Below, piece by piece: positions 1 through 7,380 of a DNA stretch of 64,000 nucleotides. The notes below the pieces were generated by a model. That model saw only the letters and a list, made by a program, of their open reading frames with translations, ran no database searches and was not told where the DNA came from. This DNA comes from Psychrobacter sp. NG25 (GTDB lineage: Bacteria; Pseudomonadota; Gammaproteobacteria; Pseudomonadales; Moraxellaceae). The translations under genes and the position numbers were made by a program. The stretch covers positions 357,670-421,669 of the forward strand of contig NZ_JADGMV010000003.1 of NCBI RefSeq assembly GCF_015234355.1, read 5' to 3'. How positions within the stretch are numbered: the stretch's first letter is position 1; each line of letters opens with the position of its first letter.

Positions 1-239
1 AGCGATTTATAGCCCAAACTCTTTTGGATTCTAGTATGATCGTCATACAGCTTAATATAGCCAATAATATTGCAAGTAGTATGGCGCTTAGTTTTATACA
101 GATGGTTATATACCGAATCATTTTTTAGTATTTCCCAAAAGCTTTCTACAACCAAAGCCTATATTACTAAAGTACCGATCAGCATATTGAGATATGCCAT
201 AATTAGCGTAACAAACTCCATGTCAGGGCCATCTGTTAA

Positions 240-629
240 CAAGGTGTTCCTGACAGTGTCTACACCTATGACTCCATGGGGCGACTCACCAACCAAAATA
301 GTAGCTACAACGACTATATCGTCGTTGGATCTCAGCACCAGTACGATCCTACTGGACAACTCACTGATATCAACAGTCAGATATCACTCACAGTTAAAAA
401 CAACTGTGACAGGAACCCTTGAATTTGGTGGTAGTGTCCATGAAGGATATTATGGTGCTATGGTAGGGATAGCATTTTAGCAATAGTTTTTGGAGTAATT
501 ACTGCTGGATTAGGCTTTGCTGTATTGAGTGCTGTAGCAGTTATAGGTGGTACAGTTGGCGGTTTGGCAGGGGGTGAAATTGGAGAGTTCGCTAGAGAAC
601 GAATCGGAGATGGGGTGAATAAACTATGA
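240..629 (+). pseudogene. Rhs / YD-repeat protein remnant
   Basis: In the frame running from 240 to the stop at 420-422 the translation carries two YD-repeat cores, YTYDSMGRLT and HQYDPTGQLTDI, spaced as in Rhs proteins. There is no start codon, stops lie on both sides (237 and 420), and the fragment is only 60 codons. After the stop a neighbouring frame is open to 480, and the original frame reopens from 444 to a stop at 627-629 with a Gly/Ala-rich, membrane-like tail (VGGLAGGEIGEFARERIGD). That last stop overlaps the next gene's ATG as ATGA. I read this as a frameshifted, decayed piece of an Rhs gene. The YD motifs are seen directly; assigning the Gly-rich tail to the same original protein is inference. 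Longer open frames crossing this stretch (70-480 on plus, 159-359 on minus) have no protein-like composition. Confidence 0.65.
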
Positions 630-1057
630 TTACTTATGACCTTTTAGCAGATATTAGCGTTCTTATTTTTGTTGTAGGTATAATTATTTGGTTGATATCG
701 CAACAACTTGTAATCCGTTATACACAAAAGAATTTAAGGTCGTTGTGTTATTACCTTTATGGAGATGAATACTTTTACGAAGGTAAGCTAAATATGTATG
801 ATATGTTTTTTATGACCTTTATAGCTAGCCCTATTTTTGTACAGTACCACTTTGTATATAAAAGAAAAGGGTATCTGCCAATGTTTAAGGGTGGTACTAG
901 TGTGATGCATGCTAATTTAGACGAAAAAAATGCACTTTTATTAGTTAAGAAACACTATAAATGGTTGGTTTTGAACTTCATATCTTTATTGCTTGGTTTT
1001 TTTTGGTTATTTGGAAGCGGTTTTTTCATGATGTGGGCGAAGCGAGTAGGTAGTTAG
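626..1057 (+). CDS. small integral membrane protein, paralogue 1 of a tandem pair
   Basis: This 143-residue protein has a hydrophobic helix at about residues 8-27, a second apolar stretch around 57-73 and a C-terminal helix at about 112-136, separated by basic and aromatic segments such as RYTQKNL and YKRKGY. Its ATG overlaps the stop of the degenerate Rhs tail upstream (ATGA at 626-629), which suggests former translational coupling. It is roughly two-thirds identical to the next gene, so the pair arose by tandem duplication. I do not recognise a named family. Placement behind an Rhs remnant makes an immunity or accessory role thinkable, but nothing in the sequence demonstrates it. Local base composition is more AT-rich than in the core genes, consistent with acquired DNA. 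Confidence 0.7.
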   Translation: MITYDLLADISVLIFVVGIIIWLISQQLVIRYTQKNLRSLCYYLYGDEYFYEGKLNMYDMFFMTFIASPIFVQYHFVYKRKGYLPMFKGGTSVMHANLDEKNALLLVKKHYKWLVLNFISLLLGFFWLFGSGFFMMWAKRVGS

Positions 1058-1087
1058 GCATATTGGTGATGAGGTAAATAATATATT

Positions 1088-1522
1088 ATGACTTATGATC
1101 TATTAGTAGATATTGGCTCTCTTATTTTTTTGGGAGGTATGATTTTATGGATGATTTCGCAGCAACTAGTTATTCGTTATACCCAGAAAAATTTAAAACC
1201 TTTATGCAAGTATCTTTATGGTAGTGAAAATTTTTACAAAGGAAAGTTGAATATGTATGAAATGTTGTTTATGACTTTCATAGCAACTCCTATATTTATT
1301 CAATATCACTGCATATATAAAAGGAAAGGATATTTTCCTATGTTCAAAAATGGTACTAGTACCATGCACAATAGCTTAGACGAAAAAAATACACTTTTAC
1401 TGATCAAGGATCATTATCAATGGTTAGTACTAAATGTTATATCTTTAGGGCTGGCATTATTCTGGTTCTTTGGTAGTACGCTTTTTATGCTTTTAGCAAA
1501 AAGAGCAGGTACAGGTAGTTAA
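1088..1522 (+). CDS. small integral membrane protein, paralogue 2 of a tandem pair
   Basis: This 144-residue protein aligns end to end with its upstream neighbour, sharing blocks such as ISQQLVIRYTQKNL, GKLNMY and PMFK.GTS, and shows the same pattern of hydrophobic segments. The intergenic gap is 30 bp, so the two are probably co-transcribed. No Shine-Dalgarno sequence stands out before the ATG (taaataatatatt). Most differences between the copies are conservative, which suggests both have been under selection. The function is unknown. As with paralogue 1, proximity to an Rhs fragment is the only contextual hint. Confidence 0.7.
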   Translation: MTYDLLVDIGSLIFLGGMILWMISQQLVIRYTQKNLKPLCKYLYGSENFYKGKLNMYEMLFMTFIATPIFIQYHCIYKRKGYFPMFKNGTSTMHNSLDEKNTLLLIKDHYQWLVLNVISLGLALFWFFGSTLFMLLAKRAGTGS

Positions 1523-1593
1523 TATAGCGCTATCATTAATGCACGGATTCATTGATGTGTGAGATAGTTTAAATAAAAATAAGAAGGCGGTAA

Positions 1594-2655
1594 ATGCAAT
1601 TACGCGACGACTTTGCCCAGCATATCAGTGAGCTTCACAATCCTATTGACCGTCCTTACACCGCCAGTATAGACAAAAGCTTATTAAAGAGCACTGAAGA
1701 GATTGAACATCTTAACAAAGAAATTCATGATGTTAATCCTGATTACTTAACCTTCCTACCAGCATACTTCTGGGTATTTTATTTTGCTATTGGCTGGATT
1801 TACGTATCAGCGATTTTCTTAACAAATTTCGTTTATGATGACATCACTTATTTTTATATAAGACCTGAAGGATGGGGTGCAATTAATATCTTAGGTACAT
1901 TACTATATCTTGTTGCAGCTGGAATACCTATCATCCTCCTTTTCTATCAATTAATTAGAAAATATTCCTTCCGTACTCAGTACTATTTCTTAAAAAAGGA
2001 GCAAAAGATAGCTTATTACTATCGACCGTTTTGGAAGATTCGACAGCCCTACGAGCTTAAGATAGTAGACTATAAAGATGTGCATCCAGACTTACATCAA
2101 GACCCATACAATCGAGCCTACACACCGCTTAATCTGTATGTCGCCGATCCTGAGACAGGCGACATCACCCATCATCTAAAGTTAGAGGACTATAACGTCA
2201 ATCCAAGAGTGCAATGGGCGTTTATTCGCACCTATATGGAAAGCCCTGCGGATGATCTGCCAGTAGACGCTCAGTTCTGTGAGGCTTATCCAGCTGATAC
2301 AAGTGGTTCACTATTTGCCTGCGCTGATATTGTCTTTCGCAAAAACGGCATACTGCCTAGCAATCATTCTGGCGGTGATCAGATCATGGTTTTTATAATA
2401 GGCTCAATAATAGCTTTGGGTAATCTATTTCAGGCTAATCATTATCAATGTACCAAGCGAGCCATATTACATCCTGACGTGCAAAAGCTTTTAACCTGGG
2501 ACGGTCAAAACAATCCCTATCCGATACAGTCTATAACTGATGAAGCCGAATTAGCCTTTGAAGGTAGCAATTGGGAAGTTAATGTCAGATGGGTATGTAT
2601 CATACTTATTAATGTTGGTTTATTTGTATGGGCGGTAGTGGCTTATAATGCTTAG
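1594..2655 (+). CDS. uncharacterised multi-pass membrane protein
   Basis: This 353-residue protein begins with a soluble stretch of about 50 residues, followed by two membrane segments (about 55-80 and 95-122), a central soluble domain rich in Tyr and Trp with a predicted beta character (about 125-255), a further apolar segment near 264-282, and a C-terminal helix near 330-350. AAGAAGGCGG before the ATG is a plausible ribosome binding site. The layout, an N-terminal helix pair followed by a domain with short Tyr-rich strands, is reminiscent of DUF6708-type proteins found beside type VI secretion and Rhs genes, but I cannot confirm that from sequence alone. It is the last gene of the left accessory patch. 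Function unknown. Confidence 0.65.
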   Translation: MQLRDDFAQHISELHNPIDRPYTASIDKSLLKSTEEIEHLNKEIHDVNPDYLTFLPAYFWVFYFAIGWIYVSAIFLTNFVYDDITYFYIRPEGWGAINILGTLLYLVAAGIPIILLFYQLIRKYSFRTQYYFLKKEQKIAYYYRPFWKIRQPYELKIVDYKDVHPDLHQDPYNRAYTPLNLYVADPETGDITHHLKLEDYNVNPRVQWAFIRTYMESPADDLPVDAQFCEAYPADTSGSLFACADIVFRKNGILPSNHSGGDQIMVFIIGSIIALGNLFQANHYQCTKRAILHPDVQKLLTWDGQNNPYPIQSITDEAELAFEGSNWEVNVRWVCIILINVGLFVWAVVAYNA

Positions 2656-2980
2656 CTAGTAGTTATCTACTACAGTCCCTGATTTGAAGAGTAAATAATA
2701 TAAGTAGGGGGTTTGTCTAGAAGACCCATGAAATCAATAATGATTTTAAGTAATGGACTCAAACTATAATCTAATAACTTTAAAATCGATACAGTATTAT
2801 TTGTATGAATGCTTACTTACTCTGCCATGCAAACACAAGACAATAAAATTTGCTGCTGGTAGCATGTGATATGTAAAGAAGCATGGTTCTAAAAAGATAT
2901 AGATGAAATTCTTACTGAAGACCATCTAAGGAGTGGGAGTTTAAAGAAGAGATTTAGTTTAATAATAAATATTAAGGCAT
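2656..2980. other. gene-free AT-rich stretch
   Basis: I see no supportable gene. A short open stretch near 2893-2982 (DIDEILTEDHLRSG...) has no start codon and no recognisable relative; it may be a relic. The segment separates the accessory membrane genes from the 3' end of the tRNA-Leu gene. Confidence 0.5.
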
Positions 2981-3011
2981 AAGAAAAAGGCTTCCAATTG
3001 CTTGGAAGCCT
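2981..3011 (-). terminator. intrinsic terminator of the tRNA-Cys/tRNA-Leu transcript
   Basis: Perfect 10-bp arms (aggcttccaa at 2988-2997 and ttggaagcct at 3002-3011) enclose a 4-nt loop. On the minus strand a U-rich tract follows, the complement of aagaaaaa at 2981-2987. It lies 11 bp beyond the 3' end of tRNA-Leu. Confidence 0.85.
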
Positions 3012-3021
3012 CTTAATGTAA

Positions 3022-3108
3022 TGGTACCCGGAGCCGGACTTGAACCGGCACGCTATTGCTAGCGAGGGATTTTAAATCCCTTGTGTCTACCAATTTCACC
3101 ACCCGGGC
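3022..3108 (-). tRNA. tRNA-Leu (anticodon UAA)
   Basis: The minus strand folds as an 87-nt class II tRNA. The acceptor stem GCCCGGG pairs with CCCGGGT (the closing pair is a G-U), the anticodon loop is TTTAAAA with anticodon TAA, there is a long variable arm, the T loop is GGTTCAAGTCC, and CCA is encoded at 3022-3024. It is transcribed after tRNA-Cys, the same cys-leu order seen in many gammaproteobacteria. Its 3' end faces the accessory patch at 1-2655. Confidence 0.95.
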
Positions 3109-3232
3109 AAAACTTGTTTTATCTAATATGTAAGCTAGCTGATAGACCATCTAGTTACTAGATAAGTGCTCGCTATTATAGTCAGTTATGATAATAATGC
3201 AAGCTTAAATTAACGTAAAGTTAATAAATAAT

Positions 3233-3306
3233 TGGAGGCTGGAGTCGGAATCGAACCGGCGTTAACGGAGTTGCAGTCCGCTGCATGACCACTCTGCCAT
3301 CCAGCC
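3233..3306 (-). tRNA. tRNA-Cys (anticodon GCA)
   Basis: This is a 74-nt cloverleaf on the minus strand with acceptor arm GGCTGGA/TCCAGCC, anticodon loop CTGCAAC (GCA), T loop GGTTCGATTCC and encoded CCA at 3233-3235. It lies upstream of tRNA-Leu in the same transcript, 124 bp away. A 105-codon open frame drawn across it is spurious. Confidence 0.95.
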
Positions 3307-3494
3307 AATCAAGGTGGCCTATATTAGCAAAATTATAATAAATTACAAGTCCTTTTTTCATTAAAAACAGGTTATTTGCTACCTTATCTATAAATGACCC
3401 TAATTTAGAGTTATTTATACGATTAATAGGCTTTATAACGCTATCACCAAGCCAGTGCTCAGTGATGTTTTCTAAAAATAATGGCGATGATACG

Positions 3495-3629
3495 CTAAAC
3501 AATATCCTTGTTATCACGTTTTGCTTTTTTGATATCACGATAAGTTGCGGTGCAAATTAATATGAGCACGCCTAGCGTAATCACTGGCCAAATCAAAATA
3601 TATGAGCCGTAGATAAAGACGTTATCCAT
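3495..3629 (-). CDS. small membrane protein, putative symporter companion subunit
   Basis: This is a 44-residue protein starting MDNVFIYGSY, with one hydrophobic helix at about residues 8-28 and a strongly basic C-terminal tail (YRDIKKAKRDNKD). A canonical AAGGAG lies 5 nt before the ATG. It is encoded 107 bp downstream of the sodium:solute symporter on the same strand. Very short one-helix proteins next to SSS-family transporters are annotated in related bacteria as putative transporter small subunits. The strong ribosome binding site, helix plus positive tail (cytoplasmic C terminus expected) and position support a real gene. The partnership with the symporter is inferred from context. Confidence 0.75.
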   Translation of the reverse strand: MDNVFIYGSYILIWPVITLGVLILICTATYRDIKKAKRDNKDIV

Positions 3630-3736
3630 ACTATCTCCTTATAGTCTCTTTTAATAATTGTTGGATGATCAGTTTGATGACGCTATGACAAACTGACCAA
3701 CCGCTGTTTGCGTTAAATAATTTCAGTTAAAACAAT

Positions 3737-5392
3737 TTAAGTTTGTGGTGTATCAGGCTTATTATCGTAGTCACCGACACGCTGCTTAATTAATTCAAAG
3801 TCAAAATGTTCATCACCCATCAAGCTGACTATCACACAGACGATAGTACTGGCACCGTAAGCGGTCAGTGAGGCCAGTAAGACCATGTATTGACGTAGGA
3901 AGCCAGTGGCAAAGATTAGCATCAGTACGAGCGTGATAGCAGCGGCTCCCATACCAATCTTACGACCTAAGAATCCAAAGACCATCAGGCCAATCACGAC
4001 AGCACCACCGACACTGGCCAATATCTCGAAGAATAGGGCAGTGAAACCCGTAATTGGCAATAATTCAAAACGTACAACACAGAACAGAAAAAGTCCGATG
4101 ATGACGGCTGAGGTGAAAGCAGTATTGGTGACGCGATTCCAGAAGACACTGGCAATGACAGGAAAAACGATCGCACCCCATAATGCGCCAACGAAGACTA
4201 GCATCACTAAAATATCGAGCTTAAAGCTGGCAAAAATCAGTCCAGCTGCCGTCGCGACAATCATCGTGCCACGACCAACGAGCATCATGGTTTTTGGTTT
4301 AATATGACCTTTTTTAGCGATGTTTTTACCATAGACATCCGCCATCATAATCGTCGATAGTGCTGATAAATCGGAATCAGCAGTCGAGGACAATGAACCA
4401 ATCACTAAAATAAAGAATAAAGCGATAAAGACGGGATGCAGATAAGTGCTGACCATCTGTGGAATCAGGTTATTCATATTGCCATCAAGTGGTTCGATAC
4501 CGATGGTGACGGCCATCAATCCAATCATACCTAGACCAATGACAATGCCCGCATAGCCGACGGTGGCTGTGACAAAGGTAGCCTTAATCTTGGTTTTATC
4601 AATCGCAAATAATCGTTGGGTAATGGTTTGGTTGCCGATCGCGTAAGCCAATACCGCAACGAAATAGGGCGCGCCTTGCTGAAAGAATGCTTCAGAAGAA
4701 AAGAAGTTTTGTTGCTCCAATGTCAGATTTGACAGTCCTTGAACCATGACTTCAGGCCCACCCATGGCAAATAGTACCGCTGGGATAATGACAACACCAA
4801 TGGCCATCAACGCGACTAGTTGCGCAAAGTCGGTAAACACGGATGCACGGAAGCCTGACGTCAACGTATAGCTCAATACCCCGATACCCGCGATCATCAC
4901 ACCGGTTTGGAACGATAATGGTGACAAGACTGACACCAGTGCTCCAGCAGCAGTGAAGTTGACCATCAAGCTAATTAAGCTGCCCATAATATTAGATATT
5001 GCTAAAATTAATTGGCTTGATGAACCATGGCGGGCATGGATGAGCTCGCCTAACGTGTGACCATTGGGGGCAAGCTCACGAAAGCGCATACCAAAAGGGT
5101 AGATGAATAAAATCATCAACGCGCCCCAGAAGCCATAATGTATCGGTCCTGACACGCCGTATTTATAGCCAGAGGTAGCAGCAGCATAAAATGAAGCAGC
5201 CCAAATCCAAGTGGCGGTCATACTAGCCGCACCCATACCAAAGCCAACACCGTGGCCTGCGACCATAAACCCAGAAGTTGTCTCTTTGTCCTTCTTTATC
5301 AATAAAGAAAGCAGGTAAGTGCCGCCATAAAAAGCTAGTAGTAATAAAATAATGGTTAATGATGAAAATTGGAACAATGACTCAGTTTTCAA
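3737..5392 (-). CDS. sodium:solute symporter family transporter
   Basis: This 551-residue SSS-family inner membrane protein has about 13 hydrophobic helices and the family's early Gly-rich region (FMVAGHGVGFGMGAASMTAT) followed by WIWAASFYAAATSGY. The sodium-site-like segment SLSSTADSDLSALSTIM occurs in the second half. It most resembles the urea-transporter-like (DUR3-like) branch of the family, but the substrate cannot be read from the sequence. No suitable ATG exists near the 5' end. A TTG at 5392-5390 sits 7 nt after GAGG (5403-5400), so I use that start; a further in-frame TTG at 5407 lacks such a site. A 44-residue membrane protein follows on the same strand. Confidence 0.85.
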   Translation of the reverse strand: MKTESLFQFSSLTIILLLLAFYGGTYLLSLLIKKDKETTSGFMVAGHGVGFGMGAASMTATWIWAASFYAAATSGYKYGVSGPIHYGFWGALMILFIYPFGMRFRELAPNGHTLGELIHARHGSSSQLILAISNIMGSLISLMVNFTAAGALVSVLSPLSFQTGVMIAGIGVLSYTLTSGFRASVFTDFAQLVALMAIGVVIIPAVLFAMGGPEVMVQGLSNLTLEQQNFFSSEAFFQQGAPYFVAVLAYAIGNQTITQRLFAIDKTKIKATFVTATVGYAGIVIGLGMIGLMAVTIGIEPLDGNMNNLIPQMVSTYLHPVFIALFFILVIGSLSSTADSDLSALSTIMMADVYGKNIAKKGHIKPKTMMLVGRGTMIVATAAGLIFASFKLDILVMLVFVGALWGAIVFPVIASVFWNRVTNTAFTSAVIIGLFLFCVVRFELLPITGFTALFFEILASVGGAVVIGLMVFGFLGRKIGMGAAAITLVLMLIFATGFLRQYMVLLASLTAYGASTIVCVIVSLMGDEHFDFELIKQRVGDYDNKPDTPQT

Positions 5393-5407
5393 ACTTATAC
5401 CTCGCAA

Positions 5408-6326
5408 TTGTTTTAAGTAAATAAAGTTTATTAAAATTATCTATTCCAAACTATTGAGCATACGACATAACCTAAAAAGCCCTCATACCGGATGTATGTG
5501 GCTAATGTAAATAGCAAAAATACCAACTGTAGTGTTGAGCAAGTACTAAGTGTCGTGCCGCTGTTTTATGACTCACATCGTGTTAAATCAAAACGACAGG
5601 GGCTACTCTCAATAGGCGTCAGTTCATGGATAAACCATGACGCTATTAATATGCATACACAAAGGTAGCTGAGTGCTAAAGAAAGCTCATATGATGAGCG
5701 TCTATAGCAGAATTACGAATGAGCACTAAGCCATGAGGGCATGACTTGAGCTCGGTTTAGACAGCCTTATCAGCTGTAATAAGCAATAGTTAAGAGGTTT
5801 TTGCTCAACTATCGCATTGATGCATCATCTGTAATTTAAATACTAAATCCAGTACTGTGTGAATAATCAGCACAGTGAACTTAGTATTAATAAATAAAAC
5901 TACAGATCTGTTAAGTGTATGTAACATGTTCGTGAGGTTAGGGTAACCTATTACGTCGCTAACCTCAAATGTTATGCGAGATTAATAGAGCATTTTCTCA
6001 ATTCAATTGCTTACCACCTAAATGGGCTAAAAGTAGCTAAATCTTGTCAAATGACATCAGAAATCTAGTCAATGTCTCGATATTATCTACGCTAGCTTTC
6101 TCATTTGACTGTAACTTATCTTACTTTTATTAATATCTTCAAAATATAGACACGGCCTATCCTTGAGCGTCGGAACGCCCAAGGTAAGCCATCAATAGAT
6201 AGTCTGGGTTTAGTGAAAGCGGTGGTATTGGGAGTTGTTACGAGAAGCTAATATGAGTAGATTTAGGATGGTGCGTATTCATTAGTTCTAGGAATTAGTC
6301 TTTATTACAGAATACGTGATGATGGA
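5408..6326. other. gene-free region of about 0.9 kb
   Basis: No coding region or RNA gene is recognisable on either strand. One inverted repeat, gaggtta at 5934-5940 with taacctc at 5960-5966, contains an inner ggtaacc. The region holds the promoter of the symporter gene (minus strand) and the 3' flank of fdhD. A decayed gene is possible, but no protein-like frame survives. Confidence 0.5.
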
Positions 6327-7358
6327 TCAAATGCCCGAGTAGTAGGTCACTCTATCGTTACGTAAGAATCCTGCTAATCCCAATCCATAACGCTCAGCGA
6401 CACGTACCGCTGTACTGGTAGGCGCAGACATGCCAACCAGCCAAGGTATGCGACCACGGATAGATTTCTGTACCAGTTCAATTGATAGGCGTGAGGTCAT
6501 TAGTACACAGTCGACATCGACCTTTTGACGCAGTTGCCAGCCGATCAGTTTATCGAGGGCGTTATGACGTCCTACATCTTCGAATAAATATAACTGCTGC
6601 TGATGCATCGTCGCCGCTGCGTGTACGGCGCCTGTTAGTTGATGGGTGTGCTGTGTGGCATCGACTTGTTGTCGCATTTTTAATAAGTCGTCTAGACTCG
6701 GTGTGGCGGATTTTTTATTTGAGCTACTCGGTACATTATCTTGGGTGTAACTACTCAAATCAGGCAGTGCTTGTGCCAGTCCAGTGATACCGCACATACC
6801 GCAACCTGTCCGCCCTGCGAGCTGACGTTTCTGTGCTTGGATACGTTGATGGCAGCGTTGGTTTAAGACCAGTTCCACGATATAAATATCATAGTCCTGT
6901 AGCTGTTGTAAGGTTTGCTCAAAGCTTTCTGCTTCAACACCTTCTGATTCCAGATCAGCTGATTCTTGAGTAAGGGGTTGGTAGCTTGCTGTATCGGTTA
7001 GTTGAGTGACGTCCCAATCAAGCAATTCATGGCTGTGTTGGATCAAGCCTTCGCTAAACAAAAACCCAACAGCTAAATATTCTAGCTGATGCGGGCTTGC
7101 CATCAATACCGCATAGTGAATACCATTGATGATGATGGCAACCGCCGCCTCTACAGCGAGACTGGCGGGTTGGCGATCAATATGTACTTGAGCAATGTTG
7201 TCATCGTTGTTGTTAGCGGATGAATAATAATGCTTTTCTGATAAATGGGTACGTACCAATGGTGTCATCGATGTATTTACGGTTTCAAACACATTGTTTG
7301 CATACGGCGGTTCACTGGTGCGCTCATTCTCTTTAACATAGGTTTCAGTTGTCATCAT
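6327..7358 (-). CDS. fdhD: formate dehydrogenase accessory sulfurtransferase FdhD
   Basis: FdhD moves sulfur from a cysteine desulfurase to the molybdenum cofactor before insertion into formate dehydrogenase-type enzymes. The 343-residue protein has the hallmark CxxC motif in RTGCGMCGI, the conserved FEDVGRHNALDK segment, and the C-terminal SRLSIELVQKS...VGMSAPTS region. It carries an acidic, low-complexity insert around residues 120-165 and an N-terminal extension of about 50 residues. The first in-frame ATG (7466) lies inside the upstream oxidoreductase. The ATG at 7358, preceded by GGAAGTAG and 22 nt after that gene's stop, is the better start. It forms a two-gene operon with the oxidoreductase it presumably matures. 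Confidence 0.93.
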   Translation of the reverse strand: MMTTETYVKENERTSEPPYANNVFETVNTSMTPLVRTHLSEKHYYSSANNNDDNIAQVHIDRQPASLAVEAAVAIIINGIHYAVLMASPHQLEYLAVGFLFSEGLIQHSHELLDWDVTQLTDTASYQPLTQESADLESEGVEAESFEQTLQQLQDYDIYIVELVLNQRCHQRIQAQKRQLAGRTGCGMCGITGLAQALPDLSSYTQDNVPSSSNKKSATPSLDDLLKMRQQVDATQHTHQLTGAVHAAATMHQQQLYLFEDVGRHNALDKLIGWQLRQKVDVDCVLMTSRLSIELVQKSIRGRIPWLVGMSAPTSTAVRVAERYGLGLAGFLRNDRVTYYSGI

Positions 7359-7380
7359 TTTACGATCTACTTCCCACTTA

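Noticed and set aside
159..359. 66-codon minus-strand frame
   Set aside because: Antisense to the Rhs remnant, no ribosome binding site, no recognisable motif.
70..480. 136-codon plus-strand frame at the left edge
   Set aside because: Its composition is not protein-like and it crosses the stretch where another frame shows clear Rhs YD repeats; only its last part may belong to the same broken gene.
3221..3538. 105-codon minus-strand frame
   Set aside because: It runs through the whole tRNA-Cys gene and overlaps the 44-residue membrane protein gene in another frame.
3906..4307. 133-codon plus-strand frame
   Set aside because: Lies wholly antisense to the symporter gene and mirrors its codon bias.
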